A stretch of 64,000 nucleotides of DNA. It comes from Spinacia oleracea. Taxonomy: Eukaryota > Streptophyta > Magnoliopsida > Caryophyllales > Amaranthaceae. The position numbers and the translations under genes are program-made. Positions within the stretch are counted from its first letter, which is position 1; each line of letters opens with the position of its first letter. The stretch is taken from positions 372,001-436,000 of the forward strand of contig NC_079491.1 of the NCBI RefSeq assembly GCF_020520425.1, written 5' to 3'. Below are positions 51,001 through 61,222 of the stretch, in pieces. The notes beneath the pieces were generated by a model. It saw only the letters and a list, made by a program, of their open reading frames with translations, was not told where the DNA came from and ran no database searches.

Positions 51001-52182
51001 TTATGCTGGGATTTTCTCCCACTTAAGGGGCTTGACAACCTCCCAGGTGAAGTCTGCGTCATCTCTTCCAAAATGTCCGTATGCAGCTGTCTTTTGGAAT
51101 CTGCCATTTCCACCTCTCTTGAGGTCAAGGTTGATAGAGATCATTCCTGGCCTGAAGTCAAAGTTCTCCTTCACAATCTTAAGGATTTCCCTGTCATGGA
51201 TCTTTCCAGTTCCATAGGTATCAACAAATACTGATAAAGGTTCTGGAACACCAATGGCATATGACACCTGCACAATGGCTCTTCGAGCAAGCCCATTGGC
51301 TACAATGCTCTTAGCAGCCTGTCTGACAACATAGGCACCACTTCTGTCTACCTTAGTTGGGTCTTTTCCAGAGAAAGCACCACCACCATGAGCTCCCCAT
51401 CCACCGTATGTGTCGATGATGATCTTACGACCAGTGAGTCCAGCATCTCCATGTGGTCCACCAATGACAAATCGGCCTGATGGATTAAGGTGGAAGATGG
51501 TCTTATCATCAAGATACTTCTCAGGGATGACGGGCTTGATGACATGTTCCTTGAGGTCAGCAGCAATTTGATCATTGGTGACAGTCTCATCATGTTGGGT
51601 GGAAATAAGGACAGTGTGAACACGGACAGGTACCATGGCACCGTTCTCATTGTAGTACTCAACAGTGACTTGAGTCTTACCATCAGGCCTGAGCCATGCA
51701 CAGGTGCCATTCTTTCGCACCTCAGTGAGGCGAGCACCAAGCTTGGTAGCAAGAACATGGCTGAGTGGCATAAGCTCTGGGGTCTCATCAGTGGCATACC
51801 CAAACATGTGTCCTTGATCACCAGCACCAATCTCCTCAGGGCGCTTGGTTAGATGGCCATGAACACCCTGAGCAATGTCAGGACTCTGCTGCTCAATATT
51901 GACCAAGACCTTGCATTTGTCAGCATCAAGACCAACATCATCAGAAATGAAACCAATGGAACGGCAAGTGTCACGCACAATCTTCTCATAGTCTACGTTG
52001 GCCTTGGTGGTAATTTCCCCAAAAACCATAACCATGTTAGTCTTGGTGCAAGTTTCACAAGCAACCTTGCTGTCGGGGTCCTGCTCGAGGCAAGCGTCCA
52101 GGACGGCATCAGAGACCTGATCACAGAGCTTGTCGGGGTGTCCCTCGTTCACTGATTCAGATGTGAATAGAAAGGTCTCCAT
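51001..52182 (-). CDS. SAMS: S-adenosylmethionine synthetase
   Basis: One uninterrupted coding exon of 393 aa, full plant length. The enzyme makes S-adenosylmethionine from methionine and ATP, releasing phosphate and pyrophosphate, as a cytosolic homo-oligomer. Diagnostic segments: [20 protein letters not shown] (residues 10-29, ATP and metal site), [15 protein letters not shown] (about 118-132), [20 protein letters not shown] and [19 protein letters not shown] (about 275-293, phosphate loop). The start [17 protein letters not shown] is the canonical plant N terminus. A typical 5'UTR intron lies directly upstream: acceptor TTTAG at 52186, donor AAG/GTACAT at 52799/52798. Tail-to-tail with the aminotransferase gene, stops 888 bp apart. 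No lesions seen. Which paralogue it is cannot be told here. Confidence 0.98.
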   Translation of the reverse strand: METFLFTSESVNEGHPDKLCDQVSDAVLDACLEQDPDSKVACETCTKTNMVMVFGEITTKANVDYEKIVRDTCRSIGFISDDVGLDADKCKVLVNIEQQSPDIAQGVHGHLTKRPEEIGAGDQGHMFGYATDETPELMPLSHVLATKLGARLTEVRKNGTCAWLRPDGKTQVTVEYYNENGAMVPVRVHTVLISTQHDETVTNDQIAADLKEHVIKPVIPEKYLDDKTIFHLNPSGRFVIGGPHGDAGLTGRKIIIDTYGGWGAHGGGAFSGKDPTKVDRSGAYVVRQAAKSIVANGLARRAIVQVSYAIGVPEPLSVFVDTYGTGKIHDREILKIVKENFDFRPGMISINLDLKRGGNGRFQKTAAYGHFGRDDADFTWEVVKPLKWEKIPA

Positions 52183-52918
52183 TTCCTAAAGTTGCATAAA
52201 AGTAAATTAAGTTACGAGTGATTACCTATAGGACAACTTTACACAGAGATCTGTCATAGTATCATCTATATCATAAATCATTATCATCATAGTGGATCAT
52301 TCAATTGCATTCTAGTCTTATACGGAGTAAGAAAAACCCCTAAAAACCCAAATCCTACCTACAATACGCATTTTGCATCCATAATTAGAAATGAAATTTA
52401 AGATTCTTAACCCTTAAAATCCAGTCATTTCGTTTCTGATTTAAATAATTGGATTCAACATACATGATATTATCCACAAATTCACGCTATAAATAACCCC
52501 ATAACAACCAAGCTGCAAATTTATTCATTAATGCCCAGATCTTCACATTCAATTTCCCCAAAAATTTAAGCTAATCAAATCAATACTCGCCATCGGTAGC
52601 AAAATGAACGGATCTATTAATAAACAGTTCATAATTCAATAAATCTAATGAATGAATCTTCATATGAATAAAAGTGGTTACACTCCATCCAATGAATAAA
52701 CATGCAGATCTATCACAATTTACGCAAGCAAATGATGCGTCAAATGAAAAAAAAACAATTAAACAATTCGAAAAGGGGAAGAGATTTAAGAAATGTACCT
52801 TGGATCGAAGAAGAAGAAGTTAGATCTGGAAAAGGATGAGCGAATGAGAGAATTCCGAGAAGATTGGCGGCACTCAAGCTCAGGTTAACTGCGACCAATT
52901 GCTAGCTCGTGCGCTTCT

Positions 52919-52926
52919 TATTTATA
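52919..52926 (-). promoter_or_regulatory. TATA box of the SAM synthetase gene
   Basis: TATAAATA on the minus strand, in the context GGCTATAAATAAG, about 120 bp upstream of the 5'UTR donor. A 5' non-coding exon of roughly 90 nt (about 52890-52799) is inferred. A T19 tract at 52944-52962 lies just upstream. Confidence 0.65.
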
Positions 52927-53334
52927 GCCATATTGCATACTTCTTTTTTTTTTTTTTTTTTTATTTACAATTTATTCTGACCGGTTACTGGATTTACCGG
53001 TCTACGCTCTACATCCTACTAACCCTCTTTTTGGAGTGCCTAGTCATCTACTCCAGTGGGTTGTTGAGATTTGTTAGGTGAGCACCACTAAGCAGCCTTC
53101 ACTAATCATTTATTCATTACAACCTCTAATTAAACATGTCTTCTATCTTGTTTCTTTAACCAATGAATATAGTTGTTCATATATTTTTTTTAACTTTTAA
53201 TATATTTTAATTAATTTTTATATTATAAAAAAAGTTTTGATCGATAAATATCGTAAAAGTTTATATGATTAATTATATACATTATTAGTACTTTATAAAT
53301 AATTTTTAAAAAAATGAAAAAAAAAAACTATTAC

Positions 53335-53591
53335 TCCCATCATTCCTTATGTTCTATCCATTTGGAATCTTGACACTATTCACAATGGAAGGAAATCTCT
53401 TGAATTACTACCAATATATAAGAAAAAATATAGTCATGTAGGGTCGTATTTGATTCGTCTCAATGAGCATTTTGACAATATGAAAATTTTATAATTTTTA
53501 ATAACACGTAATTAGAAATATTAATGATGTAAAATGCGCATTGGTAAATGCGCCAAGTTGAAATGGATAGAACATTTAGGAACAGATGAAG
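53335..53591. mobile_element. Stowaway-like MITE
   Basis: A 257-bp element flanked by TA on each side. TIRs: CTCCCATCATTCCTTATG at left and CTTCATCTGTTCCTAAATG on the complement at right, both continuing TTCTATCCATTT. This is the CTCCCTCC-type terminus of Tc1/mariner Stowaway MITEs. Confidence 0.8.
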
Positions 53592-54004
53592 TACTAAAGT
53601 ATAAATAATCTTTACCTATATAAACTTAATTTTTAAGCATTTTGAGTTTACTTTTGCTCTGATGTACACTAATATATAGTACACCACTTGTAAATAAGAA
53701 TCTTGATGAATATACACTACTCCCACCTTTAAGACCGATTTCTGACTTAAATGTACGCCATTTTTAATTAAATCCGAATCTAACGTCCATATCAGTAAAG
53801 AAAACCAGTATTTTTTTACGAGACAATTGTAATTATAGTATTAAAATTATATTCCGAAGCATAAATCACATTTTTACCTAAGACTTATTTTTGTAAAAAG
53901 TTGGAGTGATTTCTAAATATAGTACTCCCTTTGTCCTTAATACTCGCACCGTTTTGACTTTTTGCACTATTCACATAATTCACTTTGACCCTATTTTATT
54001 TCTA

Positions 54005-54005
<1 letters not shown>
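53592..54005. other. AT-rich with further Stowaway-like ends
   Basis: CTCCCACCTTTAAGACC near 53721 and ACTCCAACTTTTTAC on the complement near 53905 may be the ends of a second short element. TACTCCCTTTGTCC at 53926 looks like the left end of a third that runs into the (TA)n tract. None could be closed. Confidence 0.4.

Positions 54006-54092
<87 letters not shown>
54006..54092. repeat. (TA)n microsatellite
   Basis: An 87-bp uninterrupted TA run. Open frames across it (Tyr-Ile repeats) are artefacts. Confidence 0.98.
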
Positions 54093-54095
<3 letters not shown>

Positions 54096-55900
54096 AGAAA
54101 GCTCATGTGAGAACACCCTATATATATGAGAACAGTTTCATATGTAAGAATAAATCTAGGCCTTTAGATCGATTTGCATCTGAGTATCTGACCGCTGAGA
54201 TATATTAGGATAGTAATGGCATTTTTGTAATATTTTGTACATATACCCCCAATTTCCTTCCACTTTCACGCCTGACCTTTCTCTCTCCAAATTTGCAGCA
54301 GCTTCATCTTCTTTCTCTCTCTAAACTTTCACTCCAAATTGCAGTTGTGGAATTTCATTGATCTTCATCAAATCCTTTGATTTCGGTTAAATTTATGCAA
54401 TTTTAACACCGAATTAACGATAATCTTCCCCAATATTTCCAGATTTCGTGATTTTTAGTTTTAATTAAAGGTATGCTTTCAAATTTGGGTCTACTTTTCA
54501 ATTATGTAATCCCGCTAATTAACTTGAGTTAATGATTCATGTGCTTAATTTGATTGTTCAGATGATAGTTTGATTGAATAATTTCTATATTTCGTGTTTA
54601 TTATTCAATTCATTTTGATTTCTTTGATGTTATGAAAATTCAATTAATTTTGCATTCATGTTTGCCGAAAAGTTGTGTATCGTGTTCTTAGGTTTTTTTT
54701 GTTTGATTCCATATTTTATGTTGATTATAATAGGTTGATAATTCAAGGTAGAGTTATGATCTGCTTAGTTTGAAATATGGAACTTCAACCTATAATCCAT
54801 AATGATTACTATCAACATTCCATTAATTGCCATTCCTATTAATTTATGTCGATGGAATTATATTATGAATTGTCATTCCTTATGTTCTAAACTAGTAGTG
54901 TATATGTTCTGAATTAGAGTTGCTTAGGTTCTGAATTAGAGTTGGTTATGTTCTGAATTAGAGTTTCTTATGTTCTGATTCTTATGAAGGTTTTTATGTT
55001 TGTTCTGAACTAATATTAAATTTTTTTATAGATTTGTTGTTAAAAATGAATAACGTGCTAGTTATTCTAATGCAATTGTTTATATTACTCCTCAAGCATT
55101 ACCCTTGCAGGATAAGAGAATGGATGAAATAAAGCTACTCTAAGAATGAAATATAAGAGTGTTGATGAGTGTATTGACTTTACTAAAGCTTATACATATA
55201 CTACAACTGTTGGATTTAATACTATGAAATTTGTCACTACGAGAAGAAAGAAAAAGATATTGTGGCTTTCCAATGTTGTTTATGCAATAAGTGGGTTTCA
55301 GGATGAAACATAGGACAAAGGTTGATGATATTTCCAAGCTGAATAAAGAAGGGAAAACTAAGGAAGTCTAAGTGTAAGTTACTAGCTAGAAGAAGGGTTA
55401 TCACTTGTGTTGGGTGCAAGACCCAAATCACAATAGGACTTTGTAATGATGGGGGTTATGTATAGTGACAAGATTCTGAGAATGATGGATATAGTCACCC
55501 CCCTGTTTACACTTTAGTTGTAATAATTTCATAGAGTGGAGGAAATTGAACATATCTATATTATTTATGATCATATCATATGGTTATAACATTGAGAATG
55601 TGTGGGTTCTTCCTTCTGTTGATCAATGATGTATGTGGTCTCCCAATTTATAATCTTCTTGACTTGTCTCCCTAAAATGCTCGCCAACAGTCTGGCTTAA
55701 TGATTGCATGGATAAATGATGAATCTGGTTGATCCCATTTTATTTGGCAGGGTAACCAGTTGCGTATGTTCTAATTATTGTTGCATGTTGCATATGTTCT
55801 AATTATTGTTGCATATGTTCTAAATATTGTTGCATATGTTCTAATTATTGTTGCATATGTTCTAAATATTGTTGCATACATTCAAATTGTTGTATTTTCT
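54093..55900 (+). mobile_element. FAR1-type Mutator-like element remnant
   Basis: Begins GGAGAAAGCTCATGTGAGAAC, a terminus common in plant MULEs with FAR1-like transposases, and contains a degraded FAR1 DNA-binding domain (55146-55460). The opposite inverted terminus was not found, so it is truncated. It includes repeats of ATGTTCTGAATTAGAGTTG (54905-54975) and of CATATGTTCTAATTATTGTTG (about 55767-55880). Confidence 0.5.
55146..55460 (+). pseudogene. FAR1/FRS-type DNA-binding domain fragment
   Basis: Frame from ATG at 55146 reads MKYKSVDECIDFTKAYTYTT then VGFNTMKF and GFQDET before TAG at 55311. Further on, another frame gives RRRVITCVGCKTQITIGLCN and DGGYV. Both parts fit the FAR1 WRKY-GCM1-like domain (Y-x-YA...GF; TRVGCKA-like Cys pair; SDGKY). 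The transposase core, MULE and SWIM domains are not seen. Host FRS genes share this domain, but the terminal sequence and decay favour a transposon. Confidence 0.6.
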
Positions 55901-55935
55901 ATAAATATCATTATTTTCTTGAATATTTAGTTAAA

Positions 55936-56003
55936 ACCTATTAGCTCAAATGGTAGAGCAATGTGCCATTGCACATGGATGTAGGTTCAAATCCTACATA
56001 GGT
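55936..56003 (+). ncRNA. tRNA-like sequence with pol III boxes
   Basis: A 68-nt sequence with acceptor arms ACCTAT/ATAGGT, D stem GCTC/GAGC, anticodon-like stem ATGTG/CACAT with a 6-nt loop (CCATTG) and T arm TAGG/CCTA. A box TAGCTCAAATGG (55941-55952), B box GGTTCAAATCC (55984-55994). The anticodon loop is one base short and lacks U33, so it is not a standard functional tRNA. It may be a tRNA pseudogene or the head of a SINE. Confidence 0.5.
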
Positions 56004-56299
56004 TGTTCACAACACACAACTTAGCTCCAATATACTTATAGGGATAGATCCTACAAGAGAGTTACCCTCCAGCACAAGCTAAGATAAGTGTCTTAAACAC
56101 CCACCCATGACTCGAGAATATCAGCCTCGTCCTTGATGATCTTATTTTTTAAGCTTGGTAGTGCAACTCTATCAACTTAGCTTATCTTATAGAAATTTTT
56201 TTCGTTGTTAGGGCTAGGGCATCAAAGGTTGGTAGAGTATAGCCACCGGCAAGGACACCCCATCAGCGGTTTTAATTCCAATGATTCTTCTGTCATCAC

Positions 56300-57640
56300 T
56301 GTTAGGTTATGATACATATGACATTACATAGATCATGCGGAAACAACCATTAACCCAGGAAACATGTTATTTACACATAATCATTTAGCATAGTTTAGAT
56401 GCATACTCTTTGTTGCGTGCCTTCCCTAGCTGCGCCCGAACCGAACAAGAACAAGTCTTTTAGGACTCCAAGTGTCGTCCCTCCGTAGAAAGTCCACAGC
56501 ACGTCCGGATCCGCCTTAAGATTGACCAACTAGAATCGCCCTTAAGGTACTCAGAAAATTCGGCACTTTTGGGGCAAGATGGGTGTTTGAATTTTCTCTC
56601 AAAAAACTCACTTTTGAATACTTTGAAACTTGTGTATAAATTATGACCCCTAGGCCTTTATTTATAGAGTTATGGAAAAGGAATCGTAATCCTAGTAGGA
56701 TGCGAATTAATTGGAATTAGAATTCTACATGAATTCTACTTAATCAATTTATCCAATAGGAATAGACATTTAATCATACACTGACTCTTGCAGATTCAGG
56801 AATCTCGCATGAGCTCAAACTCACACACACACGGCAGCCACAAGGGCTGCCCACGCATGCGAGCAGCAGCCCACGCAGCGCGGCCCACGCATGCGTGGCC
56901 TTGTGCGCGCTGGGCTGTGGCGTGCGTGCTTGCTGGGCGATGGCCTGGCTTCGTGCTGGGCCTTCGTCCGGCAGGCCTCGTCCGATGCTAATTCGTACGA
57001 TACGCTTCCGATTAAAATTCCATTTCCGGAATCTATTTCCGATACGAACAATATTCAATATTTCCGATTCCGGAATTAATTTCCGTTTCGAACAAATATT
57101 TAATATTTCCGTTTCCGGAATTATTTTCCGATTCCGGTAATATTTCCGATTCTGACAATATTTCCGTTTCCGGCAATATTTCCGATTCTGGTAATATTTC
57201 CATTTCCAACAATATTTTCCGATACGTACCATGTTTCCGTTTCCGGCAACATCTACGACTTGGATAATATTCATATTTCCGATACGATCCATATTTCCGT
57301 TTCCGGCAATATCATCGTTTCCGGAGTATTCATTTCTTGCCTGTGACGATCTTAGCTCCCACTGAAACCAAGATCCGTCGGTTCCGAATATTCATAGATG
57401 GAGTATTTAATGCCATTAAATACTTGATCCGTTTACGTACTATTTGTGTGACCCTACGGGTTCAGTCAAGAGTAAGCTGTGGATTAATATCATTAATTCC
57501 ACTTGAACTGAAGCGGCCTCTAGCTAGGCATTCAGCTCACTTGATCTCACTGAATTATTAACTTGTTTAATTAATACTGAACCGCATTTATTAGACTTAA
57601 CATAGAATGCATACTTGGACCAAGGGCATTATTTCCTTCA
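56300..57640 (-). repeat. 3' LTR of the right-hand copia element
   Basis: 1,341 bp; minus strand starts TGAAGGAAATAATGCCCTTG right after the polypurine tract and ends CATAACCTAACA. It includes a GC-rich block (56820-57000) and a TTCCG minisatellite. Flanking 5-mer at its outer edge is ATCAC; the other flank is outside the window. Confidence 0.8.
57000..57330. repeat. AATATTTCCGNTTCCGG minisatellite in the LTR
   Basis: About 18 degenerate units of 14-19 bp built on AATATTTCCGTTTCCGGC. Short frames across it are artefacts of the repeat. Confidence 0.85.
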
Positions 57641-57670
57641 GTCTCCCACTTGTCCTTAGGGACAAGTGTG
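57641..57670 (-). promoter_or_regulatory. Polypurine tract and adjoining palindrome
   Basis: GGACAAGTGGGAGAC on the minus strand ends exactly at the LTR start, as expected for the plus-strand primer. It overlaps a palindrome, CACTTGTCC TTA GGGACAAGTG (about 57648-57669). Confidence 0.75.
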
Positions 57671-58504
57671 CATTTCCTAATTCCTTTGTCGCTCGATGCT
57701 TGCTCTTGAACATAAGGTAAGAGTTGTCATCCTTATTATGTCCAGAGGTGTTCCTCGGTTTCAGAGTTCAACTGATCAAATAAACAGATAATCATAGCCT
57801 ATGATTCATCCGAGCACGGCCATGCATTTCACAGTTTCTAGCTCTCCGAGTGGCCTTGTACAACTTTTAAGCATCTCATCCCGATTTATGGGAGGACAAT
57901 CCCAATCTTGCGATCTTGAGATTAGACTTCGTTTGATAGGTGATTACCTGAGCGTTGCCTTTATAGCCTCCTTTTACGGTGCGACGGTTGGTCAACGTCA
58001 AAGCAACCAGTTCTCAAACAAGTAATCTCAAATCACTCAGGTATTGAGGATTTAGTGTCTAATAATTTAATGAAATTTACTTATGACAGACTTTCATCTC
58101 TTACAGTAAAGTTTCATAGGTCTTGTCCGATACTAGTCTTCCCAAAGTAAGTATCTATGCAAATGATTATGACATTGCCATGTCCACATAGTTCAAGAAA
58201 CAGAACTACTAGTCATCTTGCATTCTAATCGTCTAACGTTTTCTATGCGTCCAATTTTATAGAAAACTCCGACTAGGGACCATTTTCAACCTTTGACATT
58301 CAAGTTCACTTGATAGACATTTCTTAGTCACAGGACTGGTCCTGACAGTCTATCTTGAATATATCGTCAAGTTGAAGGGACTCATCATTTAATAAACCAC
58401 AAATTAAATGGAAAAATGAATTCCTTTCATTTATTGTGAATGATTAACCAATAATGTTTTACAAAGATTTAAACTCTAAAACTTTAAAACATTAAACAGA
58501 GACA
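57671..58504. other. Non-coding spacer between pol and the polypurine tract
   Basis: About 830 bp without a coding frame of note. Part of the retrotransposon by position. Confidence 0.6.
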
Positions 58505-60127
58505 TCAAAGCCATTCTCCAATATGATTGATTCCCATAGCTGCAGTGTGCGAGTTGTGCTTCGCTTGCGGCAGAGGTTTAGTTAATGGATCTGATATGTT
58601 GTCATCAGTTCCAATTTTGCTTATCTCGACTTCTTTTCTTTCAACGAACTCTCGTAGAAGGTGAAATCTACGAAGTACATGCTTGACTCTCTGGTGGTGT
58701 CTAGGCTCTTTTGCCTGTGCAATAGCTCCGTTATTATCACAATACAGGGCTATTGGTCCTTTAATGGAGGGGACTACACCAAGTTCTCCTATGAACTTCC
58801 TTAGCCATATAGCTTCCTTTGCTGCTTCATGTGCAGCAATGTACTCCGCTTCAGTTGTAGAATCCGCAATGGTGCTTTGCTTAGCACTTTTCCAGCTTAC
58901 TGCTCCTCCGTTGAGGCAGAAGACAAACCCAGACTGTGATCTGAAATCATCTTTGTCGGTTTGGAAACTTGCGTCCGTATAGCCTTTAACAATTAATTCA
59001 TCATCTCCACCATAGACCAGGAAGTCATCTTTGTGCCTTTTCAGGTACTTCAGAATATTCTTGGCAGCAGTCCAATGCGCCTCTCCTGGGTCTGACTGGT
59101 ATCTGCTCGTAGCACTGAGTGCGTACGCAACATCCGGGCGTGTACATATCATAGCATACATTATTGAACCAATCAATGATGCATATGGAATCCCATTCAT
59201 TCGTCTACGCTCATCAAGTGTTTTTGGGCACTGAGTCTTGCTTAGAGTCATTCCATGAGACATGGGTAGGTAGCCTCGCTTGGAGTCCGCCATCTTGAAC
59301 CTATCAAGCATCTTATTGATATAAGTGCTTTGACTAAGTCCAATCATCCTTTTAGATCTATCTCTGTAAATCTTGATGCCCAATATGTACTGTGCTTCTC
59401 CTAGATCCTTCATCGAAAAACATTTCCCAAGCCAAATCTTGACAGAGTTCAACATAGGAATGTCATTTCCGATAAGCAATATGTCGTCGACATATAATAC
59501 TAGGAAAGCAATTTTGCTCCCACTGACCTTCTTGTATACACAAGATTCGTCCGCGTTCTTGATGAAACCAAAGTCACTGACTGCTTCATCAAAACGTATA
59601 TTCCAGCTCCTGGATGCCTGCTTCAATCCGTAGATTGACTTCTTTAGCTTGCATACCTTTTTAGCATTCTTTGGATCCTCAAAACCTTCAGGCTGTGTCA
59701 TAAACACAGTTTCTGTTAAAACGCCGTTTAAGAAAGCAGTTTTGACATCCATCTGCCATATTTCGTAATCGTAATATGCAGCGATTGCTAACATTATTCG
59801 AATAGACTTTAGCATTGCAACTGGTGAAAAGGTTTCATCGTAATCCACACCGTGGACTTGCCTGTAACCTTTCGCAACCAATCTAGCTTTGAAAACTTCA
59901 AGTTTCCCATCCTTGTCCTTTTTCAGTTTGAAAACCCATTTGCTTCCAATGGCTTGGTAGCCATCTGGCAAATCGACCAAATCCCATACTTGGTTTTCAG
60001 ACATGGAGTCTAATTCAGATTGCATGGCTTCTTGCCATTGCTTGGAGCTAGGGCTCGTCATAGCTTGCTTGTAAGTCGCAGGTTCATCACTTTCAAGTAA
60101 TAGAACGTCATAGCTCTCGTTCGTCAA
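58505..60127 (-). CDS. copia RT and RNase H region
   Basis: An open 540-codon frame. RT spans roughly residues 30-280: WQEAMQSELDSM, VFKLKKDKDGKLEVFKARLV, MDVKTAFLNG (first catalytic Asp), LKKSIYGLKQASR, LVLYVDDILLIGND (catalytic YVDD intact), FSMKDLGEAQYILGI. RNase H covers about 390-510: GYTDASFQTDKDD, STTEAEYIAAHEAAKEAIWL, YCDNNGAIAQAKEP, HHQRVKHVLRRFHLLRE. The frame overlaps the integrase frame by 20 nt; in relatives these are one polyprotein, so a one-base indel near 60130 separates them. The listed Met start is not a natural start. Confidence 0.92.
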   Translation of the reverse strand: MTNESYDVLLLESDEPATYKQAMTSPSSKQWQEAMQSELDSMSENQVWDLVDLPDGYQAIGSKWVFKLKKDKDGKLEVFKARLVAKGYRQVHGVDYDETFSPVAMLKSIRIMLAIAAYYDYEIWQMDVKTAFLNGVLTETVFMTQPEGFEDPKNAKKVCKLKKSIYGLKQASRSWNIRFDEAVSDFGFIKNADESCVYKKVSGSKIAFLVLYVDDILLIGNDIPMLNSVKIWLGKCFSMKDLGEAQYILGIKIYRDRSKRMIGLSQSTYINKMLDRFKMADSKRGYLPMSHGMTLSKTQCPKTLDERRRMNGIPYASLIGSIMYAMICTRPDVAYALSATSRYQSDPGEAHWTAAKNILKYLKRHKDDFLVYGGDDELIVKGYTDASFQTDKDDFRSQSGFVFCLNGGAVSWKSAKQSTIADSTTEAEYIAAHEAAKEAIWLRKFIGELGVVPSIKGPIALYCDNNGAIAQAKEPRHHQRVKHVLRRFHLLREFVERKEVEISKIGTDDNISDPLTKPLPQAKHNSHTAAMGINHIGEWL

Positions 60128-61151
60128 AAATACCTAAGTACCTTTCCGGTTGAGATCTATATCTTTGCGATCTACGCGGGGTAACATTTCTAGATTGACC
60201 ATGATTCTCACCAGATTCTTCTAAAGATCTCTGAGTTTCATCCTGAATGTCATCTTGAGCATTCTCTAGAGTTTGTTGTTCGACTCGAATTTCTTCGAGG
60301 TCTACTTTTCTCCCACTTGTCATTTTGGAAATGTGATCTTTCTCCAAAAAGACACCATCTCGAGCAACAAACACTTTGTTCTCAGATGTATTGTAGAAGT
60401 AATACCCCTTTGTTTCCTTTGGATAGCCCACAAGGATACATTTGTCAGATTTTGGATGAAGTTTGTCTGAAATTAATCGTTTGACGTATACTTCACATCC
60501 CCAAATCTTAAGAAAAGACACATTTGGAGGCTTTCCAAACCATAATTCGTATGGAGTCTTTTCGACAGCTTTAGACGGAGCTCTATTTATAGTGAGTGCA
60601 GCTGTATTTAGTGCATGTCCCCAAAATTCTAATGGAAGTTCGGCCTGACCCATCATTGACCTGACCATGTCTAGCAAGGTTCTATTCCTCCGTTCTGACA
60701 CACCGTTCCATTGTGGCGTTCCAGGAGGAGTCAATTCTGATAGAATTCCACATTCTTTCAGATGGTCATCAAATTCATAGCTCAGATATTCACCGCCTCT
60801 ATCAGACCGCAGTGCCTTGATCTTCTTGCCTAATTGATTCTCTACTTCACTCTGAAATTCCTTGAATTTGTCAAAGGATTCAGACTTATGCTTCATTAGG
60901 TAGACATAACCATACCTACTGAAGTCATCAGTGAAAGTGATAAAGTAGCTGAAACCACCTCTAGCATTTGTACTCATTGGTCCACATACATCTGTATGGA
61001 TTAAACCCAATAGTTCATTTGCTCTTTCTCCAACTTTAGAGAAAGGTTGCTTTGTCATTTTGCCAAGTAAACATGATTCGCATTTACCATAATCCTCTAA
61101 GTCAAATGATTCTAGAATTCCTTCCCTTTGAAGTCTTTCTAAGCGTTTCAA
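60108..61151 (-). CDS. copia integrase region
   Basis: An open 347-codon frame after the GAG-pre-integrase zinc finger, whose first half (WHCRLGHINLKRL) is just upstream. Integrase core: GLIHTDVCGPMST, YFITFTDDFSRYGYVYLMKH, LRSDRGGEYLSYEF, GTPQWNGVSERRNRTLLDMVRSM; the three catalytic acids D, D and E are present. C-terminal region has WGCEVYVKRL and CILVGYPKETKGYYFYN. It ends at a stop caused by the indel near 60130. Confidence 0.92.
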   Translation of the reverse strand: MKRLERLQREGILESFDLEDYGKCESCLLGKMTKQPFSKVGERANELLGLIHTDVCGPMSTNARGGFSYFITFTDDFSRYGYVYLMKHKSESFDKFKEFQSEVENQLGKKIKALRSDRGGEYLSYEFDDHLKECGILSELTPPGTPQWNGVSERRNRTLLDMVRSMMGQAELPLEFWGHALNTAALTINRAPSKAVEKTPYELWFGKPPNVSFLKIWGCEVYVKRLISDKLHPKSDKCILVGYPKETKGYYFYNTSENKVFVARDGVFLEKDHISKMTSGRKVDLEEIRVEQQTLENAQDDIQDETQRSLEESGENHGQSRNVTPRRSQRYRSQPERYLGIFDEREL

Positions 61152-61222
61152 GTTTATATGGCCTAATCGACAATGCCACAGATAGGTGAGATCTGAATCA
61201 TCCTTTTTGGCCTTTTTGGTAT

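Noticed and set aside
51348..52155. Several long frames overlapping SAM synthetase in other frames and on the plus strand
   Set aside because: Shadows of the strongly conserved SAM synthetase coding exon.
53906..54094. Frame ending in a long Tyr-Ile repeat
   Set aside because: Translation of the (TA)n microsatellite.
55936..56003. Functional tRNA gene
   Set aside because: Anticodon loop is one base short and lacks U33, so it is listed only as tRNA-like.
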